DNA of 64,000 bases from Imbricaverruca yamaguchii (lineage: Eukaryota; Arthropoda; Thecostraca; Neoverrucidae): NCBI GenBank assembly GCA_034440575.1, contig JAOTOL010001640.1:3449501-3513500 (forward strand), read 5' to 3'. This document shows positions 55,625 to 64,000 of this stretch, piece after piece. Positions within the stretch are counted from its first letter, which is position 1; every line of letters starts with the position of its first letter. A program made the position numbers and the translations under genes. Under the pieces are notes generated by a model. That model worked only from the letters and a program-made list of their open reading frames with translations. It ran no database searches and was not told the DNA's origin.

Positions 55625-55997
55625 CTCACCCAGACGGAGACGGACCACTCACATAGGCGGAGACGGACCACTCACACAGACGGAGACGGACCACTCACAC
55701 AGACGGAGACGGACCACTCACACGGACAGAGACGGCCGACTCACACAGACAGAGACGGACCACTCACACAGACAGAGACGGACCACTCACACGGACAGAG
55801 ACGGACCACTCACACGGACAGGAATGGATCGCTCACACAGACAGAGAGGGCCGACTCACACAGGCGGAGACGGACCACTCACACAGACAGAGGTGGACCA
55901 CTCACACAGACAGAGACGGACCACTCACACAGGCGGAGACGGACCACTCACACAGACAGAGACGGACCACTCACACAGACAGAGACGGACCACTCAC
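55625..55997. repeat. 23-bp minisatellite copying the MYCBP2 exon 4 donor
   Basis: About sixteen units of CGTCTCTGTCTGT|GTGAGTGGTC on the gene strand; the real exon end is CGTCTCCGCCTGT|GTGAGTGGTC. Confidence 0.95.
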
Positions 55998-56376
55998 ACA
56001 GGCGGAGACGGGTCTGGCGGCGGAGCGGCGCGGCTGCCGGCGCGGCGGCTGCAGCTGCTCGGCGTCGCTCTGGCGGCGCAGCTCGGCCGACAGCTCCTCC
56101 TCCTTGAGCCGGCGCAGGTGCGTCTGCTGGCCGCCCAGCGTGTGCAGACACTGGAAGGCGACGGCCGGGAACGGGCCGCCGCCGGCGCCGGCGCCGCCGC
56201 CGCCGGACGGCTGCGAGGCGCGCAGCTCGGCCGCGCGCGACGCCGCGTCGTCGGTGGCCAGGTCCAGCAGGAACACGGCGTTGCGGTGGATCACGCGGTG
56301 CGTCTCGCACTCGGCCGGCGAGCGTAGCGGCGCCGCGCGCTTCTTGCTCTTCTTGCGCCGGCACACGTCGGCCGGC
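55998..56376 (-). CDS. MYCBP2: MYCBP2 exon 4 in window (basic linker)
   Basis: Acceptor CGTCCACAG, donor GCCTGT|GTGAGT. It encodes DVCRRKKSKKRAAPLRSPAE then HRVIHRNAVFLLDLATDD, a Gly/Ala run and LKEEELSAELRRQSDAEQL. Phase 2 in, 0 out. Confidence 0.85.
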
Positions 56377-56647
56377 CTGTGGACGGCCGCCCGTTACGGA
56401 GCCGGCAGGGGCGGACACACCGGGGACAGCTGACACAGCTGACGAGGTGATGCGGGCCATTGCAACTGAGGCGCACCAGGCAGGTCTCCTGGAGTAGGTC
56501 TCCAGGCAGGTCGGCGGTATAGATCGCGATACCGAAGTTAGTGCCACACACATAGATGTGGTGTATGGAATACGACGAATGGCTGGATTCCTATCGGAAT
56601 TTATATTTTCAACCATATGGTTAGCCTGTTTTAACCAGCTTCAACCG

Positions 56648-56703
56648 TGGACGCTGTATGACCAACACAGTCGATGCACCCCTAAGCACAAATAACTAAC
56701 CAA
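56648..56703 (-). mobile_element. ultrashort SINE-tail element, reverse
   Basis: The minus strand reads GGTTGGTTAGTTATTTGTGC, TTAGGGGTGCATCGAC and end CATACAGCGT. Target duplications CCAGCTTCAACCG (56635-56647) and CCAGCTTCAGCCG (56704-56716). Confidence 0.86.
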
Positions 56704-56896
56704 CCAGCTTCAGCCGGCAAAAGGTGGGAAAATCCAACAAATCATATTGTGCAGGTAAGCGGTAGTCATATCATGGTTAGCAGCGGTATATTGCACGCAG
56801 CATATCAAATGCAATGTATTTATCACGATATACCAAAATAAGTTAAGGAATATATATGCAATGCAATCAAGTTAAGGATCAATGAATGAAGTTTGT

Positions 56897-56946
56897 TATT
56901 TGGTTATTTGGGCTTAGGGGCGCTTCGACTGCTTCGGTCATACAGC
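56897..56946 (+). mobile_element. ultrashort SINE-tail element, 50 bp
   Basis: TATTTGGTTATTTGGGC, TTAGGGGCGCTTCGACTGC and end TCGGTCATACAGC. Perfect target duplication GAATGAAGTTTGT at 56884-56896 and 56947-56959. The shortest copy seen. Confidence 0.87.
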
Positions 56947-56959
56947 GAATGAAGTTTGT

Positions 56960-58930
56960 GACGCAATGGCAAAATCCCATAATTTATTACCACGTTTATA
57001 ATGAATTGAGAATCTTGACCTGCTAGTTATATATACCAACGCTCCAAAGGTACTGCTGCATGTTTGCTGTCATTCAGTTCGTCACATTGCATCACGTACT
57101 GTGATACACTTGACGAAAGGCCCATGTTCTTCATCCGTTCGTGCATTAGGGCTGGGATGAATGCGTCGCCAAGGGCTTGGGGTTGAACGTTAAATGGGCC
57201 CTACGCATCTGTACGTCTCTTTAGTCAATTATAACGGAGTCGTTCGACGTTGTCTGACGGCCAGGTGACAGCTTTCTGATGAAATGACGTCACAGTGGTA
57301 AGCGAAGTACGGCGTCGTGATTTGTCTATTACAATTGCATATTGTGAGAAGAGTGTGGCAGTGCATGACACACGCGGTTGTGTATCACGAACCTGCTTTC
57401 AATCTGGTGTTTGGGTTAATCGGCGCTCTCATAAGCACAGCTTGTCGTGAGAACAGTTACTCCATCAACCCAAGTGACATTTTAGTGTTGTAAAATTTTG
57501 TGTTGTGCATCCAAGAAGGCGATGAGAGATCTTTTACCTGCCAACAGTGCTCAACCAAGAGATGACAGATGATTAGTCCCGATAGCACCCACCCTTATAG
57601 ATAGCACTTGGTCCGATAGTAACTTGTGATGAGCTACCTGCTCACCAAATTTTGTGGCTGCACCCGCACCATTCGACACTCGGAGAGCCACCATTAAAGC
57701 ATATGCACCCTAACCGGGCCTGAACCAAAACAAATCATCAATCACCACCGAAGTCATTCTGTCAACAAGTGGGGAGCTTCAGCTACCCGTTGTTTGGACT
57801 ATATCCCTCACATCGACGTCCAGGCGTTGCCCACTCGACGGTGCGTGCCACGTACCACGCGACCGGAATCACCATGACATGTCCGCCGGCCCCGACCGGA
57901 TGCACCATGTCTGAAAAGCTGGGCACAATCGGTTCCGCCGTTCGGGAGTGCTGCACAGGGTTAAAATATTGGTTTTTCATTAGGTGTGAGATGTCGAAAT
58001 GAGCATAGCAGGATGTCGAAATTTGACATGTAATTAATGTAATTTAAAATGTTTGTATGTCTTTCAGATTAAAATTTGAGTTGATGGTGTAGGTGATTAT
58101 GACTGGACCTTTATCATTTGTTTTAAGATTCATAATTTAAGAAAAGATGTAAATCGGGATAAGGAGAATAATAACTAAGATGAACTGGTATTGTATCCCA
58201 TATCACATAAGTGATCCCTTTACCCGAAATTGCATTGCAAAATGTTCGTGTAATACCATTCCATATTGAGGGCATGCACATGCTATTTATAAACAAGATA
58301 CTGTTACAAAGGAGACATAAATACTTCATATCAATGAGCAGGATGCTGATACTTCTTGAAGAAGGATGTCTGTTGAGTATTCAGAAAGTGGAATAATTTA
58401 TCACAGAGCAACTTTGATAAGCCTGCATATTGTATTCAGTGCAGGGCTTCATTACTTGCTGAATAAGGACTTAAAGAGTGCTGGATGGTACCGGGTTTCA
58501 GGATACTGGGTAGACTATTTGAAACAGAAGAGGCTCTGTGATACGGTTTCAGGAAATTCCCTGATCAGAGGTCATTGGTGCACCCCAACTATGACATATT
58601 TGAATTGTTGAAGGGCATCAGGATGTCTTCAGTTGAGTTCATGTTGATTTCATAATCAGCAGCTAGTAAGCAAAGATGTCACAAAAGCCATAGCCAGGGA
58701 GGTCGATTAAACTTTCATTAGGTGGTATTTTCCACCCATTTTCTTGAAAAATTTCACACTGGTACTGCACTGCAAACTGCGAAGTTAATTCGGTTTGAAT
58801 GCCTCACATGTGTAGAGTATCCAGGGGTACTCTACACACGTGAAGTGTGTAGAGTACTTAACTTAATCACATCCTCACGCATCCAGAGTATTTCTGCAAC
58901 CTGCTCATTAGACATCGGATGCCGCCCGTT
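56960..58930. other. intron, no gene seen
   Basis: Unique MYCBP2 intron between window exons 3 and 4. A local inverted duplication around ACTTCACGTGTGTAGAGTA occurs near 58810-58860. Confidence 0.6.
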
Positions 58931-58934
58931 CAAC

Positions 58935-59247
58935 AAGAGCCAAGCGGGTACTGCTGGCCAGACCCACCTCTGTCCGACGGTACTCAGGTACCGCTCTCTA
59001 CAGCCGGTACAGAGCGGGTACTGCTGGCCAGACCCACCTCTGTCCGACGGTACTCAGGTACCGCTCTCTACAGCCGGTACAGAGCGGGTACTGCTGGCCA
59101 GACCCACCTCTGTCCGACGGTACTCAGGTACCGCTCTCTACAGCCGGTACAGAGCGGGTACTGTTGGCCAGACCCACCTCTGTCCGACGGTACTCAGGTA
59201 CCGCTCTCTACAGCCGGTACAGAGCGGGTACTGCTGGCCAGACCCAC
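58935..59247. repeat. 70-bp minisatellite copying the end and donor of MYCBP2 exon 3
   Basis: Nearly perfect copies (four to five). The unit holds the last ~60 exon bases (CCAGCAGTACCCGCTCTG, AGAGAGCGGTACCTGAG) and GGACAGAG|GTGGGTCTGG. Confidence 0.96.
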
Positions 59248-59486
59248 CTCTGTCCGACGGTACTCAGGTACCGCTCTCTACAGCCGGTACAGAGCGGGTA
59301 CTGCTGGCCGGAGACGGCGCCGCACGGGTCCAGCGATGACGCCGCCTCTCCGTACACTCCCGACTGGAGGTAGGCGTGGCCGCCGCTGGCGCCGCCGCAG
59401 CCGGGGTGCTGCTGCTGCAGGTGGTCCAGCTGCAGCCCGGGCGTCAGCGGCCAGTCGCACAGGTCACAGCCGGCCACGCCGTGTCT
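59248..59486 (-). CDS. MYCBP2: MYCBP2 exon 3 in window (zinc-binding HGVAGC block)
   Basis: Acceptor GTGTTGCAG, donor CAGAG|GTGGGT. It encodes RHGVAGCDLCDWPLTPGLQL then HLQQQHPGCGGASGGHAYL and QYPLCTGCRERYL, parallel to the vertebrate HGVAGCELCD, NHPGCGLPAEGYGYLSSG and YLLCEKCRAKY blocks. Arrays on both sides. Confidence 0.93.
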
Positions 59487-59890
59487 CTGCAACACACCTC
59501 AGGTCACCACACCGTGTCCCTGTAATGTCACCTCAGGTCACCACATCGGGTCCATGTAACACACCTCAGGTCACCACACAGTGTCCCTGTAATACACCTC
59601 AGGTTACCACACCATGTCCATGTAACACACCTCAGGTCACCACACTGTGTCCCTGTAATACACCTCAGGTCACCACACCGGATCCCTGCAACATACCTCA
59701 AGTCATCACACCGAGTCCCTGCAACACACTTCAGGTCATCACACCGTATCCCTGTGACAGCGCCACACACCCCAGGTCACCACCCCCTGCCCCTGTAACA
59801 CACTTCAGGTCATCACACCGTGTCCCTGTGGTATTGCCACATACCTCAGGTCGCCACATCATGTCCCTAACATATACCTCTCGGGGCATT
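59487..59890. repeat. ~35-bp minisatellite copying the MYCBP2 exon 3 acceptor
   Basis: About ten units of GTGTGTTACAG|GGACACGGTGTGG on the gene strand; the true site is GTGTGTTGCAG|AGACACGGCGTGG. Confidence 0.93.
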
Positions 59891-60084
59891 GCGACACCCA
59901 CATGACACACTTCTCGGAACATTGTATTACACAGTGGCCAGCGGCCGCTGAACATTGCACAGCGGCCGTTAAACAACTTTCAACAATTTGGGTGCCACTT
60001 TGGATGATCACAATATAAAACGCATCGGTCCTTTGGGCGCACTGAACCGCCACGTGTGCGTGATGTGTGCGTGACGTACCGCCC

Positions 60085-60563
60085 ATGAGCACCACCACAC
60101 CTGAGAAGTCCGCCCGGTGTCCCCGGGTCTCACTTACCACGGACAGTTATGTACCGCCGCCGCACCTGAGAAGTCCGCCCGGTGTCCCCGGGTCTCGCCT
60201 ACCACGGACACATGCACCGCCGTCACACCTGAGAAGGCCGCCCGGTATCCCCGGGTCTCGCCTACCACGGAAACTGAGGTACCGCCGTCACATCTGAGAA
60301 GGCCGCCCGGTGTCCCCGGGTCTCGCCTACCACGGACAGTTATGTACCGCCGCCGCACCTGAGAAGGCCGCCCGGTGTCCCCGGGTCTCGCCTACCACGG
60401 ACAGTTATGTACCGCCGCCGCACCTGAGAAGGCCGCCCGGTGTCCCCGGGTCTCACCTACCCCGGACAGTTATGTACCGCCGCCGCACCTGAGAAGGCCG
60501 CCCGGTGTCCCCGGGTCTCGCCTACCCCGGACACTGGCGTACCGCCCCGGCGCGCCTCCGCAC
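60085..60563. repeat. 65-bp minisatellite copying the MYCBP2 exon 2 donor
   Basis: About eight units with GCCTTCTCAG|GTGCGGCGGC on the gene strand; the true exon end is TCCTCTCAG|GTGCGGAGGC. Confidence 0.95.
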
Positions 60564-60731
60564 CTGAGAGGACGACTGCTGGTCGACATCGTCTTGCGAC
60601 TGGCGAGCCGACCGCCCCAGCTCCTGGTCGGTGTCCAGGTCGGAGCGTTGTTTCTTGGCGCGTTTGTCGGGCGTGTGCCGCGGCCGGTCTGGTCGGCGCG
60701 GCCGTGGTGTGCTGGGACTGGGCAGCACCGC
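60564..60731 (-). CDS. MYCBP2: MYCBP2 exon 2 in window (disordered linker)
   Basis: Acceptor CTGTCGGCAG, donor TCTCAG|GTGCGG. It encodes HTPDKRAKKQRSDLDTDQEL then QSQDDVDQQSSSQ. 56 codons, phase 0, charged and low in hydrophobics. It has arrays on both sides. Confidence 0.8.
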
Positions 60732-62090
60732 CTGCCGACAGGTAACCATACTACAACCGGGCAGCACCGCCTGCCGACAGGTAACCATACTACAACTGGG
60801 CAGCACCGCCTGCCGACAGCCGACACGTGGTCTCACCTGGCCCGGCCGGCACACTCTGAGTCACGACAGCCCGCCGTCAGGTAACCATACTACAACTGGG
60901 CAGCACCGCCTGCCGACAGCCGACACGTGGTCTCACCTGGCCCGGCCGGCCCACTCTGAGTCACGACCGCCCGCCGTCAGGTAACCATACTACAACTGGG
61001 CAGCACCGCCTGCCGACAGCCGACACGTGGTCTCACCTGGCCCGGCCGGCCCACTCTGAGTCACGACAGCCCGCCGTCAGGTAACCATACTACAACTGGG
61101 CAGCACCGCCTGCCGACAGCCGACACGTGGTCTCATCAGGCCCGGCCGACCCACTCTGAGTCACGACCGCCCGCCGTTAGGTAACCATACTACAACTGGG
61201 CAGCACCGCCTGCCGACAGCCGACACGTGGTCTCATCAGGCCCGGCCGGCACACTCTGAGTCACGACCGCCGCCGTTAGGCTACCATACAACCTGGCAGT
61301 ACCGCCTGCCGACAGCCGACACGTGGTCTCACCAGGCCCGGCCGGCACACTCTGAGTCACGACCGCCGCCGTTAGGCTACCATACAACCTGGCAGTACCG
61401 CCTGCCGACAGCCGACACGTGGTCTCATCAGGCCCGGCCGACCCACTCTGAGTCACGACCGCCCGCCGTTAGGTAACCATACTACAACTGGGCAGCACCG
61501 CCTGCCGACAGCCGACACGTGGTCTCACCTGGCCCGGCCGGCCCACTCTGAGTCACGACCGCCCGCCGTTAGGTAACCATACTACAACTGGGCAGCACCG
61601 CCTGCCGACAGCCGACACGTGGTCTTATCAGGCCCGGCCGGCCCACTCTGAGTCACGACCGCCGCCGTTAGGCTAACCATACAACCTGGGCAGTACCGCC
61701 TGCCGACAGCCGACACGTGGTCCCATCAGGCCCGGCCGCCCCACTCTGAGTCACGACCGCCCGCCGTTAGGTAACCATACTACAACTGGGCAGCACCGCC
61801 TGCCGACAGCCGACACGTGGTCTTATCAGGCTCGGCCGGCCCACTCTGAGTCACAACCGCGCGCCGTTAGGTTACCATACTATCGGCAGTACCGCCTGCC
61901 GACAGCCGACACGTGGTCTCATCAGGCCCGGCCGCCCCACTCTGAGTCACGACCGCCCGCCGTTAGGTAACCATACTACAACTGGGCAGTACCGCCTGCC
62001 GACAGCCGACACGTGGTCTCACCAGGCCCGGCCGACCCACTCTGAGTCACGACCGCCCGCCGTTAGGTAACCATACTACAACTGGGCAGA
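60732..62090. repeat. ~97-bp minisatellite copying the MYCBP2 exon 2 acceptor (~14 copies)
   Basis: Each unit has GCTGTCGGCAG|GCGGTGCTGCCCAG on the gene strand, the acceptor and first 14 bases of exon 2. The rest includes CACTCTGAGTCACGACCGC. Confidence 0.95.
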
Positions 62091-62689
62091 GTGGTATCTC
62101 TCTCGGTGGGCGAGTAATTATTTCTTAGGAAAGTAGTGATACCTTATCCCATCCAAAACTTTAATACAGTGGCAATGTACACTTTGAACATTTTTTTCAC
62201 ACGACGGAGACACGCCTAACTAGGGAGGGTGGACGCCGAAGTCACATCCAGCCAACAGAGAACATATCTTAACTTCTCAACAGCCGGATACAACACCCGG
62301 CAGAGCATGCACCCCAGCAAGCGTAACCAGACAGCCCACCAGAGAACATAGTCTAATTTCTCAACAGCTGGATAGAATACCAAGCAGAGCGTGTACCCCA
62401 ACAGGCGTAACCGGCCAGCCCAGTAGCCGCGCGATCTAGGCGGATGTCTGCCCAGACTGAACAGTCAAACCGACCGACCTGACAGCCAGGCCGATACGGT
62501 CAGTGCGGCGGTCTCGCCCGACCAGCCGCTGTATTTCTGGGCACAAAAATACAGCGGCAGAAAGCGCCTTCACCGTCTGAAGCAACCTGCTGATACATGT
62601 CTCCGAATCTGGATTGGATTGCTGGATAATAAGCCTCATAGCCGTACTAAGGTAATAAGGTAATAATTCCCTGCTTTTCACTGATCTGC

Positions 62690-62948
62690 TGGGCAATAAG
62701 CTTGACCCGTAATTCTCGGCTGGGCAATAACTCCCTCATTTCACTCACCTCCTGAACAATAAGCCTTGGACCTGTAATGATCTGCTAGGCAACATGTGCC
62801 GGCCCCGTACTGTCCTGCTGGGCAGTACGGGGCCGGCCCCGTACTGTCCCTGCGGTTCACTGACCTTCTAGGCAATAAGTCCCTGCGGTCCACTGGCCTG
62901 TTGTTTACTGACCTACCACCTGGCAAGAAGTGCCGACCCCGTACTGAC
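62690..62948. repeat. degenerate repeat echoing the MYCBP2 exon 1 donor
   Basis: Several units of CTTATTGCCCAGCAG followed by GTCAGTA, ATCAGTG or ATCATTA on the gene strand; the real exon end is CTTATTGCCCAGCAG|GTCAGT. Only some copies keep GT. Confidence 0.82.
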
Positions 62949-63058
62949 CTGCTGGGCAATAAGGCCCGCCGAGACGGCACGGAGACCGTCCCAGATGGCC
63001 GCCAGGTACTGCAGAGACGGCATCGGGTCCGGCTCAGACGCCCCGCTCTCCAGCAACG
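62949..63058 (-). CDS. MYCBP2: MYCBP2 exon 1 in window, upstream edge uncertain
   Basis: The donor is CAGCAG|GTCAGT. It encodes [20 protein letters not shown] then GLIAQQ, a helical segment consistent with the armadillo-like part of MYCBP2. The acceptor is not resolved because the exon runs into a 21-bp repeat in the same open frame. Confidence 0.72.
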
Positions 63059-63535
63059 GGTCCAACCGGTCTCCAGACGAGTCCAGCCTGTCTCCAGACC
63101 GATCCAGCTTGTCTCCAGACTGGCCCAGCTTGTCTCCAGACTGGTCCAGCCGGTCTCCAGACTGGTCCAGCCGGTCTCCAGACTGGCCCAGCTTGTCTCC
63201 AGACTGGCCCAGCTTGTCTCCAGACTGGTCCAGCCGGTCTCCAGACTGGCCCAGCCTGTCTCCGGACGTGTCCCTCCGGTCTCCGGATACGTCCTTCCGG
63301 TCTCCGGACCCTTCTCTCGCTCCTCTAGATGGGCCACTCTTATCTTCGGATATATCTTTCCAGTTTTCGGGTAAGTCCCTCCGGTCTCTGGACCGATCCC
63401 TCGATGCTCCAGATAGCTCATTCTTATCTTCGGATATATGTTTCCGGTTTTCAGGTAAGTCCCTCCGGTTTCCGGATTGGTCCCTCCGCTCTCCAGAAGA
63501 GTCTCTGTTACTATCTGCCACCTGTTGCAGCCTGA
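63059..63535. repeat. 21-bp minisatellite
   Basis: About twenty units of GTCTCCAGACTGGCCCAGC; open in more than one frame. It could be coding (SGDKLGQ-type heptads) or intronic. Confidence 0.9.
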
Positions 63536-63539
63536 GGAA

Positions 63540-64000
63540 GGGGATAACGTCACACTCCCACATATTGGGACAAAGGACACTCGCAATCCATACGATTGGG
63601 CAAAACATTCCGCCATTACCCTGCATACTGGGGCAAGTGAAACAACATGCTGCTCCAAATTTCAGCAGCTGTTATCCATCACACAGCCCTTAACGATAGC
63701 TAACTGCAGTTGTTATACTCAAAACTAAATATGTTCCTTTTCACCGTCCCGGCGTTTGCATGTCACCTCATTCCATGCCATCCACAACAGCTCCAAAACA
63801 CAGTAGATCTCATTAATTCACCTATCTGTTCAATCCTGTAACCCACACCACGAGTTCACTTACCCATCCTCCACTTAGTGATTATAGTCGTTATGTTCCG
63901 CCGTCCTCGTCACTTAATAATGATCAGTACGGCTCTGGGGTAGCCCCACCACCGTCAATACCGCTCCGACACCTTACACCCACCAGTACAGCCTCGGGAC
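63540..64000. other. intron or upstream MYCBP2 sequence, no exon seen
   Basis: Unique sequence with no recognised exon; upstream MYCBP2 exons presumably lie further right. Confidence 0.5.

Larger units (their letters stand above)
28506..63058 (-). other. MYCBP2: MYCBP2/Highwire/RPM-1 gene, C-terminal third
   Basis: The PHR protein is a giant neuronal ubiquitin ligase that controls synapse growth and axon degeneration (targets such as DLK and NMNAT2, with FBXO45). It uses a RING-Cys-relay mechanism that esterifies Thr. Twenty exons in the window join without a phase conflict, about 1,500 residues ending in CRNAHTF and TGA. The order is: a zinc-binding HGVAGC block, a basic linker, helical repeats, the DOC/APC10 domain, helical repeats, a Cys/His-rich CNNHDDGET block, RING, and tandem-cysteine domain. 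The mechanism's residues are all kept: relay Cys (VRCD), catalytic Cys (FFCFG), Glu (PAELVC) and His (CHDDF). The 5' two thirds lie to the right of the window. Nearly every exon has a private minisatellite at one or both edges. Confidence 0.94.

Noticed and set aside
62741..63658. A 305-codon repeat protein on the minus strand
   Set aside because: It is a 21-bp repeat open in two frames. Only the last ~36 codons (to 62949) resemble a structured exon.

Overview
The window is animal nuclear DNA: interrupted genes with GT-AG introns (and one GC-AG intron), GC-rich exons, tRNA-derived SINEs, a LINE relic and very many minisatellites. Gene content is generally bilaterian. I favour an arthropod, perhaps a crustacean such as a barnacle, but only weakly, because no lineage marker is visible.

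Three genes can be assembled from exons whose splice phases all agree. (1) GTF3C3 (TFIIIC subunit 3, a TPR protein), minus strand, ten exons from the ATG at 10853 down to 118; the 3' part lies beyond the left edge. (2) FBXO47 (F-box protein), plus strand, nine exons 15313-26137, about 450 codons and apparently complete. (3) The C-terminal third of MYCBP2/Highwire/RPM-1, the giant RCR-type ubiquitin ligase, minus strand, about twenty exons from roughly 63.06 kb to the stop codon at 28506. They include the DOC domain, the RING and the tandem-cysteine domain with relay cysteine, catalytic cysteine, Glu and His all present. GTF3C3 and FBXO47 are divergent, 4.5 kb apart. FBXO47 and MYCBP2 converge tail to tail.

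The striking feature is in the introns. At about two dozen exon boundaries, in all three genes, the flanking intron carries a tandem array whose monomer is a copy of that boundary itself: the last 8-60 bases of the exon plus the 5' splice site, or the 3' splice site plus the first 8-50 bases of the exon. Each exon has its own private monomer sequence and period (23 to about 97 bp), from 2 to about 58 copies. The real splice site therefore sits at the end of a ladder of near-identical decoys. Some exons (MYCBP2 window exons 2, 3, 8, 10 and 12) are flanked on both sides. Partial exon copies lie in two arrays, and one boundary shows only two copies. This looks like a genome-wide habit of duplicating splice junctions, relevant to intron growth and intron gain.

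A second theme is mobile DNA. Four tRNA-derived SINE families share one 3' tail. At least nine stand-alone elements of only about 50-63 bp match that tail, lack any tRNA head, and eight are bounded by 11-14 bp target-site duplications. The tail can fold into a hairpin whose stem is kept by paired base changes between families.

Most very long open frames in the window are artefacts of arrays whose period is a multiple of three; none is annotated as a gene. Exon edges were placed by splice consensus, phase and remembered vertebrate homologues, not by alignment or transcripts.
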